From Catelliglobosispora koreensis DSM 44566 (GTDB lineage Bacteria > Actinomycetota > Actinomycetes > Mycobacteriales > Micromonosporaceae): a DNA stretch of 64,000 nucleotides. Position numbers and translations under genes: made by a program. Location of the stretch: positions 310,001-374,000 of the forward strand of contig NZ_KB903292.1 of the NCBI RefSeq assembly GCF_000379685.1. Direction: 5' to 3'. The notes below the pieces were generated by a model, which was not told where the DNA came from, ran no database searches, and worked only from the letters and a program-made list of their open reading frames with translations. Shown here in pieces: positions 38,743-48,113 of the stretch. Positions within the stretch are counted from its first letter, which is position 1; each line of letters starts with the position of its first letter.

Positions 38743-39788
38743 CGGCCCTCCAGGACACAAACAAGGTTTTGTTGCAGTGCTGGCCCGCTGGTCGCGTGAC
38801 CGAGCGCCCGCCCGGCTCGTCCAGCCATGATTTCCGTGGCGGCAGAACCGATGCGGGCCAATCCGGCCGCGAACATCGGGTTGCCACACAGCGCGCCGCC
38901 AGAGGGATTCATCACGACGGAAGAGTCGAGCCCCATCGCGTTGCGCAGCAAGATGTCCTGATGCGTGAACGGGGCGTGGATCTCGGCCACGTCGATTCCG
39001 TCCACATTGGCGTCCGCCGCGGCCTTGGCCGCCGAGACAGAAGTGGTCAGGTCACGCAAGCCGATGTTTTGCGTGTCGACCCGGTGGGCGAATCCGGTGA
39101 TCCAGGCGGGCCGCTCGCACAGCTCGCGGGCGCGGTCGCCAGTGGCCAGCAACACGGCCGCGGCACCGTCCGTTATCGGGGCGCAGTCGTGCGCGCGCAG
39201 GGGGTCGGCCACGAACGGCTGGCTCAACAGGTCTTCGACGTTGACGTGACCGGAGATCTGCGCGGCCGGGTTGGACAGAGCGGCCGCGCGGCTGCGGACT
39301 GCCACGTCGGCCATTTCCTTCTCGCTCCACAGTCCGGCCTGCATGCCAAGGCGGGCTTGCAGCGCGGCGATGCTGACCGAGTCGGGCCACAGCGGGGCGA
39401 CCAGGTAGGGGTCGAGTTGCAACGCCATGACCCGGCGCAAGTTGCCCGCCGAGGATTTGCCGAAGCCGTAGACCAGCGCCGTATCCGCTTCGCCGGTAAG
39501 GAGTTTCACCCACGCCTCATAGAGCGCCCAGGCGGCGTCCATCTCGACATGTGACTCCATCGTGGGCGGCCAGGCCCCGATGGCATCGACTGCCGTGACG
39601 AAGGAGAACGCCCGCCCGGCCAGGTAGTCAGACGATCCCGAGCACCAAAAGCCAATGTCCTTTCGGGACAGACCCCTGCTCGTGAGCAACTCCTGGAACA
39701 GCGGCACCAGCATTTCCACCCCGTTGGTGGTGGTCTGGCCGTGGCGCTGGTTAGGTGCCTGGGCAAAGCCGATGACAGCGACTTCCAC
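38739..39788 (-). CDS. ltp4: Ltp4-type thiolase-fold protein
   Basis: This 349-residue protein (VIGFAQAPNQRHGQTTTNGVEML, GFWCSGSSDYLAGRAFSFV, VAEIHAPFTHQDILLRNAMGL, NPSGGALCGNPMFAAGLARIG) matches Ltp4 (Rv3522). It sits between a DUF35 protein and ltp3 as in Mtb Rv3521-Rv3522-Rv3523, so the three probably form one aldolase complex like Ltp2 with ChsH2. The GTG at 39788 has GAGGAAA upstream and follows the DUF35 stop by 6 bp. Confidence 0.88.
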   Translation of the reverse strand: MEVAVIGFAQAPNQRHGQTTTNGVEMLVPLFQELLTSRGLSRKDIGFWCSGSSDYLAGRAFSFVTAVDAIGAWPPTMESHVEMDAAWALYEAWVKLLTGEADTALVYGFGKSSAGNLRRVMALQLDPYLVAPLWPDSVSIAALQARLGMQAGLWSEKEMADVAVRSRAAALSNPAAQISGHVNVEDLLSQPFVADPLRAHDCAPITDGAAAVLLATGDRARELCERPAWITGFAHRVDTQNIGLRDLTTSVSAAKAAADANVDGIDVAEIHAPFTHQDILLRNAMGLDSSVVMNPSGGALCGNPMFAAGLARIGSAATEIMAGRAGRALGHATSGPALQQNLVCVLEGR

Positions 39789-39794
39789 GTTTCC

Positions 39795-40739
39795 TCACAG
39801 GTGATGGGCGTAGGACTCGAACGGCGCGTCCGGCTCATCGGCCGGCCGGAAGTGGTCGATGTTTTCCGGGCTCATTCCCCACTGCTCTTGGGGCTTCCAC
39901 ACGGCCTCCACACGCATGCCCATGCGAACCTCATCGGCGGGGCAGCCGAGAATGAGGTGCAGCATCGGGATATCCGTGCCATCGACCACGATTGAGGCGT
40001 ACACATAAGGGGGTTTGGTCCGTTGCCCTGGAAAGGGAACGTTCACGATGCAGAAGGTGGTGACCGTTGCGGTGCCGGTCAGCTCGACCTCTTCTTCGGT
40101 CGGCACGCCGCAGGTGGGGCAGGCGCCGCGAGGCGGAAGGTAGACCTTGGTGCAAGCGGGGCAGCGCTGTGCCACCAGGCGGCCCTCGGCTAGAGCGCGC
40201 AGGTAAGCACTCTCCTGCGGCGAGGCGGAATGCTGATAGCGCAAGCGGATGGGAGTGGTCACCATCGTCACCGGTTCCACCCGCTCACCGGGCTCGTCAG
40301 GCTCACCGGGCTCAGCGAAGCACTCGATGTCGCGAATGCTGCCGGTCCGGGCCGCTGCCCAGCGGGCTTGCACCCGCATGCCGGTGCTGATGTTTTCGGG
40401 CGAGCCCGCGTCCACGGCGTGCAGCATCGGGGTGTCAGCGCCATCAAGCAGGATCAGCGCCCACGCGAACGGACGGTCCAGCGGCTGGCCATCGAAGGGA
40501 TCCGGCATCCACGACCAGCTGAGCACGGTGCCGGTCGAGGCCACTTCAACCAGTTCGGTCAGTGGTTCGAAGGTCACCGGGTCGTATTCGATCGCCGGAG
40601 CGTGCACACGGCCATCGGAGCCACGTGAGCCAAGGATCCGGCGCTCAGCCAGCGCGGTCATGAACGGTCCCAGGACAGGACCGAGTGACCGGGTGTAGTC
40701 GAAGCTAATCTCCATCGGAGCCTGGAGCGGCATGCCCAT
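39795..40739 (-). CDS. Tandem DUF35 (OB-fold/zinc) protein, Rv3521-like
   Basis: This 314-residue protein has two DUF35-like halves. The N-terminal half (to about 150) lacks zinc cysteines; the C-terminal half has a short zinc ribbon (RCPACTKVYLPPRGACPTCG, about residues 195-214) followed by an OB fold (TFCIVNVPFPGQ). Such proteins serve as partners for thiolase-fold aldolases, here Ltp4 and Ltp3. The ATG at 40739 (or 40733) has no ribosome binding site and lies 9 nt from a KstR box, again suggesting a leaderless transcript. Confidence 0.87.
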   Translation of the reverse strand: MGMPLQAPMEISFDYTRSLGPVLGPFMTALAERRILGSRGSDGRVHAPAIEYDPVTFEPLTELVEVASTGTVLSWSWMPDPFDGQPLDRPFAWALILLDGADTPMLHAVDAGSPENISTGMRVQARWAAARTGSIRDIECFAEPGEPDEPGERVEPVTMVTTPIRLRYQHSASPQESAYLRALAEGRLVAQRCPACTKVYLPPRGACPTCGVPTEEEVELTGTATVTTFCIVNVPFPGQRTKPPYVYASIVVDGTDIPMLHLILGCPADEVRMGMRVEAVWKPQEQWGMSPENIDHFRPADEPDAPFESYAHHL

Positions 40740-40748
40740 GCCGAAGAG

Positions 40749-40762
40749 TGAAACACGTTCCT
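40749..40762. promoter_or_regulatory. KstR operator, one mismatch
   Basis: TGAAACACGTTCCT differs from the KstR consensus only at the last base and lies 9 nt from the DUF35 gene start. Confidence 0.75.
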
Positions 40763-40793
40763 ATTTGGTTAGGCAATGCCTGTTGTTAGCTGT

Positions 40794-40807
40794 TGTAACG
40801 AGTTCTA
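40794..40807. promoter_or_regulatory. KstR operator, exact match
   Basis: TGTAACGAGTTCTA fits the KstR consensus exactly. Its final TA begins TATATT, a -10-like hexamer placed 6 nt before the GTG of the acyl-CoA ligase gene. Confidence 0.87.
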
Positions 40808-40817
40808 TATTTGGCGC

Positions 40818-42341
40818 GTGACAGGACTCTGGAACATCGCCCGGGATCAAAGTGAAGCTATCGCTGTCGTCGAGCCTGATGGCACCGCCGTAACCTACGG
40901 CGAGCTTGCCGGTCTGGCCAACCGTTACGGCCGGGGATTTCGCTCCCTGGGACTGACCGCCGGCGACAGTGTCGCGGTGCTGCTGCCCAACGGGGCGCAA
41001 CTCCTCGCGGTCTATTTCGCCGCTCTGCAGACAGGGCTCTACTTCGTCCCGCTGAACTGGCACTTGGTGGCCGCCGAGATGGCGCACATCATCACCGACA
41101 GTGGCGCGAAGGTGTTCGTGTCCAGTGAACGGTTCGCCGAAGAGGCAGCCAAGGCGGCAGAACTGTCTGGAGTTTCGAACTTCTACGCCGGAGAGCGGTC
41201 GCTTGAGGGTCTCGGTGACGATGGGTCTACGGACCGTCCAGGGGACCGGACAGCCGGGGCGCCGATGGTCTACACCTCGGGGACCTCAGGGCGGCCGAAG
41301 GGCGTACGGCGGCCGCTCACGGGTGCTGACCCCGACGTCGTGCCGCCGACCGCGCTGTGGTTCTTCGGGCTGTTCGGTATCAAGCCCTTCGACAATCACG
41401 TGCACATTTGCGGTTCTCCGCTGTATCACACGGCTGTGCTCAACTTCGTCAGCATCTCGCTCCAGTTAGGACACAAGACCGTCCTGATGGACCGCTGGGA
41501 GCCGGAGGAGATGTTGCGGCTGATCGACGAGCACCGGGTCACCCACACGCATATGGTGCCGACGCAGTTCCGCCGTTTGCTGAACCTTCCCCAAGAGGTG
41601 CGCGACCGCTATGACGTCTCGTCCATGCGGCAAGCGATCCACGGGGCGGCGCCATGCCCGCACGAGGTGAAGCGGCAGATGCTGGATTGGTGGGGACCGG
41701 TCGTCATCGAGTACTACGCGGCCAGTGAAGGCGGCGGGACGTCCATCATGGCCGAGGAATGGCTGCGTAAGCCGGGATCCGTCGGCAAGGCGTGGCCGGG
41801 CTCGGAAATCCGGGTGCTCGACGAGGCGGGTGAAGACATGCCCGTCGGTGAGCCTGGCCAGGTCTTCATGCGGATGGGGACGTCCACTTTCGAGTACCAC
41901 AAAGATGAAGACAAGACACGCAAAGCCCGTGTGGGCAACCTGTTCACCGTTGGTGACATCGGCTACCTGGACGAAGACGGCTACCTATTCCTGTGCGACC
42001 GGGGCAGCGACCTCATCATCTCGGGCGGCGTGAACATCTACCCGGCCGAGATCGAAGGCGAGTTGTCGTGTCACCCCAAGGTTGCTGATGTGGCCGTGTT
42101 CGGCATCCCGCATGAGGAGTGGGGCGAGGAAATCAAGGCGGTCGTTCAGCCCATCGATGGGGTGGAGGCTGGAGCTGAGCTGACGCGGGAACTGCTGGCG
42201 TTCCTCGGTGAGCGGGTCGCCAAGTTCAAGCTGCCCAAGAGCATCGACTACACGGCTGAGCTGCCCCGTGACCCTAACGGAAAGCTCTACAAGCGCCGGC
42301 TGCGCGATCCCTACTGGGCCGGGCGTGACCGCCAGATTTAG
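40818..42341 (+). CDS. Acyl-CoA ligase (FadD family), steroid side chain likely
   Basis: This 507-residue AMP-forming ligase has the ATP loop VYTSGTSGRPKGV, an aromatic-rich EYYAASEGGGTS motif, VGDIGYLDEDGYLFLCDR and the Lys segment DPNGKLYKRRL. It is not close to FadD3, FadD19 or what I recall of FadD17. The GTG at 40818 has no ribosome binding site and lies 10 nt after a KstR box, so it is a KstR-controlled, probably leaderless gene. It is divergent from the ltp3-ltp4 operon. A steroid C24 or C27 acid is the likely substrate (inference). Confidence 0.88.
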   Translation: MTGLWNIARDQSEAIAVVEPDGTAVTYGELAGLANRYGRGFRSLGLTAGDSVAVLLPNGAQLLAVYFAALQTGLYFVPLNWHLVAAEMAHIITDSGAKVFVSSERFAEEAAKAAELSGVSNFYAGERSLEGLGDDGSTDRPGDRTAGAPMVYTSGTSGRPKGVRRPLTGADPDVVPPTALWFFGLFGIKPFDNHVHICGSPLYHTAVLNFVSISLQLGHKTVLMDRWEPEEMLRLIDEHRVTHTHMVPTQFRRLLNLPQEVRDRYDVSSMRQAIHGAAPCPHEVKRQMLDWWGPVVIEYYAASEGGGTSIMAEEWLRKPGSVGKAWPGSEIRVLDEAGEDMPVGEPGQVFMRMGTSTFEYHKDEDKTRKARVGNLFTVGDIGYLDEDGYLFLCDRGSDLIISGGVNIYPAEIEGELSCHPKVADVAVFGIPHEEWGEEIKAVVQPIDGVEAGAELTRELLAFLGERVAKFKLPKSIDYTAELPRDPNGKLYKRRLRDPYWAGRDRQI

Positions 42342-42362
42342 GCGGCCACGCCCAGCGGGGCG

Positions 42363-45300
42363 TTACTTCACTTCGTAGGCGCGGATGATGGTCTGGTCGA
42401 ACTTGTTACCAGCCGCGTCCACCGCTGACGTGCGCAGCGAGACGAAACCGGCCGTCTTGGGGTTCTTCACGATCACGTAATGAACTCCGAGCACGGAGAT
42501 GACGGGAGCCTTGGCCCACGTCTGACCGTCGTCAAAGGACACTTGCAGCCCGAAGGTCTTCACGCGCTTGGCACCTTCTTGCTGCCACACCTTGGCCGGG
42601 ATGAGCATCAGCGCCCCGGCTTGAGCGGTGTTATCGGCACTGAGCTGTGGCGAGAAACTGACCGCGGAAACGGGCAGCTGCTTCCAGTCCGTTGTCGTGG
42701 CCGAGGAGAAGGTCCACGTACTGGTTACCTTGGTGGACAACCGGGCAGAGCGCTCGATGTGCGACTCGAGGCGGTAGGCAGCCTGCTCGGCGGGCACCTC
42801 GTAGTAGCCATACGGCGACGGGTCCTCGGCGACGAGGGTTCCGTTGCGGTACAACGCGGTCCGTGCCTTGGTGTACACGCCGAACCCAGCGTGCCCGCCA
42901 CTGTCGCTGAACAACGGTGGGCTGACGACGATGGTGTCCTCGATCCGGGTGATCCACGCGTCCGGCCACCTCGACTTTGGGAACGTGGTGCCGAAGACGC
43001 CGCTGTTGAACTTTTCGTGGCTGGTTCGCCCGGCCGGGTAGGCCGTTGGGGCTGAGACTTGCCACGACACCGGGTCGTACCAGCCCTCGTCGTTCTCGAC
43101 GAGATCGGTGAATTCGGTGGTGTATTCCAGTCCACCGAGCAGGTAGTCGGTGCGCTCTTGCGGAAGCGCGGCGACGAAGCCAATACCAAAGCCGCCTGCG
43201 GGCAGCTCCGGGTACTGGAAGATCTCGCCCAGATCCGCGGAATGCTTAGCGGCGCTGTACTTGACCGCGGCAAGCTCGGATGCCTGGACGTTCTTGGTGA
43301 ACCCGGTGACGAACGTTCCGTCGTTGATGTACCAGCCGACGTTGTACATCGATTTGAGTTCCTGCTCAGGCGTCATAACTACGGCGATGGCCTGCACCTG
43401 GCTGGAAACACCCGCTACCGGCTTCGGGCCGAGGTGGGCACTGAGCAGGCCGGCGACGTCGCCGGAGACTCCGATGGTGACCGACCGTCCATTGTGCTCA
43501 ACTCTCCCCGTGATATCGCCAAATTCGGGAACCACCCCGGCGTGGGGCAACGTGATGTTGAGGCCACGCCCGAGTCTGGCGTCCATCGCGACGTCTTGGT
43601 CGCCACTGACGCTGAGCTTGGGCCATAGCAACTGAGCGGTGCCGAGGTATTCGCCTTCTTCGGATAGGTCATCGACCCAGCTGAAGATCGTGTACACGCC
43701 ACCGACAAGGCGCAGTTGCCGTTCGGTGTTGCTTTCATCGCCAATGAGGATGACGTTCTTGCCTGTCTCCAAGTTGATGGCGACGGTGAAGTAGAAGTCG
43801 GCTGGCTGCCCGTCTCGGCTTATGTGGTTGAGGTCGATCGTGTACTTCTGCTCTTCCCGGTCCACGCCATAGGGCACCTGAACGCGTACCCCGTCAGCGG
43901 AAGCGGTTAGCGTGCCGCCAATAGCGCCGTGGACGGTGCCATTACGGGTGTTGCTTGTCAGCGTCACGGAGGCGGTGCCGCCGGCCGCAACGGTCACTGA
44001 GCTAGCGCTCAGCGAGAAGATCCCGCCGTAGGTGTTGCTCAGGGTGAGGTTGAGCGTTACCGCCGCCGTGCCATTGTTTTGGTAGGTAACGGTCTTGTTC
44101 AGAATGGGGTCGTCATCGTGCGGGAACGGCTGGATGCCAAAGCTCGCCACCGGATCGACGGCCACGACCGTCGCGGTGGTCGCCCGCGCGACGTCCAGGC
44201 GGCCAGCGCCCTGTTCGAAGGAAGTGTTGGTGGAGTTGGGGTTCGCCGCACTCGTCAGCGCGGCTTTGCGCTGCGCGGCTGTCCATTGTGGATGCTGCTG
44301 GGTGACGATCGCGGCGGCACCAGCGACGTGTGGCGTCGCCATCGAGGTGCCAGATGCGGTGAAGTAGGAACCGGCCGGCAAGCCAAGACCGTCCTTGCTC
44401 TTCGCGGCGGCGATCTGCACGCCCGGCGCGGTGATCTCAGGCTTGACAGCGCCGTCGCCTATGCGCGGGCCACGGCTGGAGAACTCGGCGAGTTTGTCGT
44501 CCTTGTACACAGCGCCAACGGCAAGAGCCGCTTCGGCGCTAGCGGGGGAGCTCAGGGTGTAGGGGCCACCGTTACCAGAGTTGCCTGACGCGATGACGAA
44601 GAGCGTCCCGAACTGAGCCGTGAGGTCGTTGACCGCCGCCTCGATGGGATCGATCTCCGGGCCGTCACTGCCACCCAGACTCATGTTGACCACCTGGGCG
44701 CCTGACTCAGCGGCCCATTGCATGCCGCCCAGAATCCAGGACTCCATGCAGCCGAATCGCGCACAGACCTTGCCGTCGAGCAAACTCGCACCCGGTGCGA
44801 CACCCTTGTACTTGCCGCCCGAAGCCGCTCCGGTGCCAGCGACCGTTGAGGCCACGTGTGTTCCGTGCCCGACCAGGTCGAGGTGCTCTTCGGCCTCCGC
44901 CGCGAAGTTTTGAGCCGCAACGACTTTGCCCGCGAGATCCGGGTGCGCCGAATCGATGCCGGTGTCGAGCACGGCGACCTTGACGCCAGTGCCATCGAGC
45001 CCGGCCTGCCAGGCCGCTGGTGCCCCGACCTGCGGGACGCTCACGTCCAGGAGCGGCTTGCGAACACCGTCGAGCCAGATCTTTTCGCCACCGGCTCGCA
45101 GTGCCTGCGCGGTCTGCAAACTTTGCCAGTACGCCTTGAGCTGTCCCGCGTTCCCCGAAGCGGCAAACCCCCGGACCACCGGGAGCTGGCGCGAAACCTT
45201 CAGGCCAGAGGGTGCGATCGCCCGGGCTGAGGCGGAACCGGTCACGATGACCGAGAGCCCGTCGCGTTTGTCATATCCGGCTTCCAGCAAGCCGGTGAGG

Positions 45301-45617
45301 TCGAAGAGCCGAAGGTCGAGCCGGTCGCCGCGCAGCAGAGAAATGGCGTCGGACGGGATCACGTACTGGTGGTTGTTGGCAGAATACTTAAGGAAGTGCA
45401 CACCCTTTCGTGGCTGCATGGATAGCTTTCCGTTGCCGTGCACGGTAATCCGGTCGCCGCTGATCAGTGTGACGGTCCGTGGCGCTTCCCAGCGGGACGG
45501 CGCCTGTACGGCGGCTGGCGCCGCCTGCCCCGGCGCGCTCACCCCCGGACTGCCAGTCAAGATCGATGCGGTGAGCACGGCAACCGATACGGCGCCGAGC
45601 ATGCGACGTTGTCGCAC
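42363..45617 (-). CDS. Secreted subtilisin-family (S8) serine protease
   Basis: This is a large exported protease of about 1084 residues. The signal peptide (MLGAVSVAVLTASILTG) is followed by a propeptide-like region. The S8 domain has catalytic Asp218 (AVLDTGIDSAHPDL), His251 (GHGTHVAS), oxyanion Asn346 (ASGNSG) and Ser425 (SGTSMATPHVAGAA). About 600 further residues form beta-type domains, beginning with an Ig-like region (LTLSNTYGGIFSLSASS). I choose the GTG at 45617 because GGGGGAGGT precedes it; an ATG 15 nt earlier lies before that site. It has no KstR box. It appears unrelated to sterol catabolism and runs convergent to the acyl-CoA ligase gene. Confidence 0.9.
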   Translation of the reverse strand: MRQRRMLGAVSVAVLTASILTGSPGVSAPGQAAPAAVQAPSRWEAPRTVTLISGDRITVHGNGKLSMQPRKGVHFLKYSANNHQYVIPSDAISLLRGDRLDLRLFDLTGLLEAGYDKRDGLSVIVTGSASARAIAPSGLKVSRQLPVVRGFAASGNAGQLKAYWQSLQTAQALRAGGEKIWLDGVRKPLLDVSVPQVGAPAAWQAGLDGTGVKVAVLDTGIDSAHPDLAGKVVAAQNFAAEAEEHLDLVGHGTHVASTVAGTGAASGGKYKGVAPGASLLDGKVCARFGCMESWILGGMQWAAESGAQVVNMSLGGSDGPEIDPIEAAVNDLTAQFGTLFVIASGNSGNGGPYTLSSPASAEAALAVGAVYKDDKLAEFSSRGPRIGDGAVKPEITAPGVQIAAAKSKDGLGLPAGSYFTASGTSMATPHVAGAAAIVTQQHPQWTAAQRKAALTSAANPNSTNTSFEQGAGRLDVARATTATVVAVDPVASFGIQPFPHDDDPILNKTVTYQNNGTAAVTLNLTLSNTYGGIFSLSASSVTVAAGGTASVTLTSNTRNGTVHGAIGGTLTASADGVRVQVPYGVDREEQKYTIDLNHISRDGQPADFYFTVAINLETGKNVILIGDESNTERQLRLVGGVYTIFSWVDDLSEEGEYLGTAQLLWPKLSVSGDQDVAMDARLGRGLNITLPHAGVVPEFGDITGRVEHNGRSVTIGVSGDVAGLLSAHLGPKPVAGVSSQVQAIAVVMTPEQELKSMYNVGWYINDGTFVTGFTKNVQASELAAVKYSAAKHSADLGEIFQYPELPAGGFGIGFVAALPQERTDYLLGGLEYTTEFTDLVENDEGWYDPVSWQVSAPTAYPAGRTSHEKFNSGVFGTTFPKSRWPDAWITRIEDTIVVSPPLFSDSGGHAGFGVYTKARTALYRNGTLVAEDPSPYGYYEVPAEQAAYRLESHIERSARLSTKVTSTWTFSSATTTDWKQLPVSAVSFSPQLSADNTAQAGALMLIPAKVWQQEGAKRVKTFGLQVSFDDGQTWAKAPVISVLGVHYVIVKNPKTAGFVSLRTSAVDAAGNKFDQTIIRAYEVK

Positions 45618-45640
45618 GATGACCTCCCCCATATAGGCAG

Positions 45641-45668
45641 TTAGGACCGTCCAGCCGGACGGTCCTAA
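45641..45668. terminator. Perfect inverted repeat between echA19 and protease gene
   Basis: TTAGGACCGTCC and its exact complement flank a 4 nt loop AGCC. It lies 39 bp after the echA19 stop and 24 nt before the protease GTG. It could end echA19 transcription, though no T-run follows, or be an operator for the protease gene. Confidence 0.6.
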
Positions 45669-45707
45669 GTAGATAGACGCACAGGGGGTAGTGATGGTTG
45701 CAAGTAT

Positions 45708-46502
45708 TTACTGCCCTCGAAAGACCGGTTTGCGTTTCTCGGCGAACGCCCTCGGGCCTTCCTTGGCGTCTTCGCTGGTGAACACGGCCATGCCGATGCC
45801 GGCCTCGATCTTGAAGGCTTCGTTTTCAGGCATGCCTTCTGTCTCGCGGATCGTTTTCAGGATCGCCTGCACCGCCAGCGGACCGTTCGCCGCGATCATC
45901 TCGGCCAGCTCCATAGCCTTGGCCAGCGCCTCCCCGTCGGGGACGACGTGCCCGATGAGGCCGAGTTCCTTGGCCTCGGGAGCCTTGATGTGGCGGCCCG
46001 TCAGCAGCAGGTCGGCCGCCACGGTGTAGGGAATCTGGCGGGGCAGCCGCACGGCCGAGCCGCCAAGTGGGAACAGCCCCCAGCGTGGCTCGGACACGCC
46101 AAACCTGGCGCTTTCGCCCGCGACGCGAATGTCGGTCGCCTGCAGGATCTCGGTGCCACCCGCGATGGCTGGGCCCTCAACGGCGGCGATGAGCGGCTTG
46201 GTCAGGCGGCGGCCCTTCAATAGGCCCTCAATGACGGACAGGTCCCAGCCACCGCCGCTGAACTGGTCGCCAGGGTGCATGCTCGTCATCGCCTTCAGGT
46301 CAGCGCCCGCGCAGAACGCTCCGCCAGCGCCGGTCAGGATGCACACCCGGATCTCCGGATCGCTGTCGACGCGGTCCCAGGCCTCGCGCATGATGGCCAT
46401 CATTTCGCCGGAAAGAGCGTTGCGTGCTTCAGGCCGGTTCATCGTGACGATTAGGACGTGACCTTGCTGCTCCACCAAGGCATGCGGCATTTGAAGCTCC
46501 AT
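45708..46502 (-). CDS. echA19: EchA19, enoyl-CoA hydratase
   Basis: This 264-residue crotonase-family protein is very close to Mtb EchA19 (Rv3516): [54 protein letters not shown] and [14 protein letters not shown]. EchA19 hydrates steroid side-chain enoyl-CoAs. The ATG at 46502 gives the family N-terminus. It is divergent from fadD19 as in Mtb, sharing the KstR-like box at 46530-46543. Confidence 0.94.
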   Translation of the reverse strand: MELQMPHALVEQQGHVLIVTMNRPEARNALSGEMMAIMREAWDRVDSDPEIRVCILTGAGGAFCAGADLKAMTSMHPGDQFSGGGWDLSVIEGLLKGRRLTKPLIAAVEGPAIAGGTEILQATDIRVAGESARFGVSEPRWGLFPLGGSAVRLPRQIPYTVAADLLLTGRHIKAPEAKELGLIGHVVPDGEALAKAMELAEMIAANGPLAVQAILKTIRETEGMPENEAFKIEAGIGMAVFTSEDAKEGPRAFAEKRKPVFRGQ

Positions 46503-46529
46503 TCGAGACCTACGGGGCTAGACACGGAC

Positions 46530-46543
46530 GATAACACGTTCTA
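46530..46543. promoter_or_regulatory. KstR operator, one mismatch
   Basis: GATAACACGTTCTA differs from the KstR consensus only at the first base. Its final TA begins TAGTTT, placed 6 nt before the fadD19 ATG. Confidence 0.82.
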
Positions 46544-46553
46544 GTTTCTCTGC

Positions 46554-48113
46554 ATGGCGCTCAATATTGCCGATCTTTACGAGCATGCTGCGGATTTGTT
46601 TCCGGACCGCATCGCTGTGGCGTGCGGAGACCGCACTGTCACCTTCGCCGAGCTGGATGAGCGTTCCAACCGTCTTGCCCATCACCTGGCAGGACACGGT
46701 GTAGGCGCGGGAATGCACATCGGATTGTATGTACGCAATTCGATTGAAGCGATGGAAGCGCTCCTCGCGACCTACAAGTTGCGCGCCGTCGCCATCAACG
46801 TTAACTACCGTTATGTCGAGAACGAGTTACGGTACGTTTTCACCGATGCCGACGTGGTCGCGCTGATCCACGACGAGCAATTCGCGCCGCTCGTGGCCAA
46901 CGTTTTGCCCGAGGTCGCGCCTATGCGCTGCGTGGTGAGCATCGGCGCGGGCTACGAGGACCTGCTGGCGGTTCAGTCTCCTGAGCGCAACTTCGAGCCG
47001 CGCAGCAATGATGACCTCTATATCCTCTACACCGGCGGAACCACGGGTAAGCCCAAGGGCGTCATGTGGCGCCACGAGGATGTCTGGCGCGTGCTCGGTG
47101 GCGGCATCGACTTCATCAGCGGTGAGCCGATGGAAGACGAGTGGTCGCAATCTAAGCGCGGGGTCGAGACCGGTGGCATGGTCCGCATGTGTATCGCGCC
47201 GCTCATTCACGGCAACGCCCAATGGGGCGCGCTCATGGCCTTGTTCGCCGGCGACACGGTTGTCTTGGTACCCCAATTTGATCCGCATGAGGTTTGGCGG
47301 TCGATCGAGCGGCACGGGGTAAACGTCGTTGTCCTCATCGGCGACGCGATGGCCCGGCCGATCATCGAGGCCTTCATCGAAGGCAGCTATGACGCGTCCT
47401 CGCTCTGGGCGGTCTCCAGCAGTGCGTCGCTGTTCTCGCCGAGCGTTAAAGAGCAGTACATCGAGCACCTGCCGAGCATCATGCTGACTGAGTCAATCGG
47501 CTCCTCCGAAACCGGCTTTACCGGCATCGGGTTCGTCACCGCCGAAACCAAGGACGACGGCCCGCGCGTCAACCCCGGACCCAACACGATCGTCATCGAC
47601 GATGACAACCGGCCGGTCGGCCCTGGAGTGATCGGGCGCATGGCCCGTGGCGGCCACGTCCCGATCGGCTACTACAAGGACCCGGAAAAGACGAGGGCTC
47701 TGCTGGTCGAGGTCGACGGCAAGCGTTACTCCGTGCCAGGTGACTTCGCCCGCATCGAAGAAGACGGGCGCATGACCCTGCTTGGCCGGGGCAACACGTG
47801 CGTCAACACCGGCGGGGAGAAGGTCTTCCCCGAAGAGGTCGAAGGCGCGCTCAAGTCGCACCCCGCGGTGCTGGACGCGATCGTGATCGGTCTGCCTGAC
47901 GAGCGCCTTGGCCAGCGGGTCGCCGCACTCGTTCAGCCGCGCCCGGAACACACCGTCGAACTGTCCGAATTGGAGGCTCATGTGCGCACGCAAGTCGCGG
48001 GCTACAAGGTGCCTCGGACCGTTTGGGTGGTTGATGAGATCAGCAGAACGGTCAGTGGCAAGGCCGACTACGGGTGGGCGAAGCGATACGCCGAGGAGCG
48101 GGCAGCAGCATGA
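46554..48113 (+). CDS. fadD19: FadD19, steroid side-chain CoA ligase
   Basis: This 519-residue AMP-forming ligase is close to Mtb FadD19: ALNIADLYEHA, RYVENELRYVF, YTGGTTGKPKGVMWRHED, SIGSSETGF, NTGGEKVFPEEVEGALKSHP and the final KADYGWAKRYAEE. FadD19 activates C26/C27 sterol acids and in Rhodococcus is linked to C24-branched (plant) sterols. The ATG at 46554 has no ribosome binding site and follows a KstR box by 10 nt. The stop overlaps the next gene as ATGA. Confidence 0.95.
   Translation: MALNIADLYEHAADLFPDRIAVACGDRTVTFAELDERSNRLAHHLAGHGVGAGMHIGLYVRNSIEAMEALLATYKLRAVAINVNYRYVENELRYVFTDADVVALIHDEQFAPLVANVLPEVAPMRCVVSIGAGYEDLLAVQSPERNFEPRSNDDLYILYTGGTTGKPKGVMWRHEDVWRVLGGGIDFISGEPMEDEWSQSKRGVETGGMVRMCIAPLIHGNAQWGALMALFAGDTVVLVPQFDPHEVWRSIERHGVNVVVLIGDAMARPIIEAFIEGSYDASSLWAVSSSASLFSPSVKEQYIEHLPSIMLTESIGSSETGFTGIGFVTAETKDDGPRVNPGPNTIVIDDDNRPVGPGVIGRMARGGHVPIGYYKDPEKTRALLVEVDGKRYSVPGDFARIEEDGRMTLLGRGNTCVNTGGEKVFPEEVEGALKSHPAVLDAIVIGLPDERLGQRVAALVQPRPEHTVELSELEAHVRTQVAGYKVPRTVWVVDEISRTVSGKADYGWAKRYAEERAAA

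Noticed and set aside
42348-42363. ACGCCC/GGGCGT hairpin between the ligase and subtilase genes as a terminator
   Set aside because: Stem of only 6 bp without T-run, reaching the subtilase stop; possible but not supportable.
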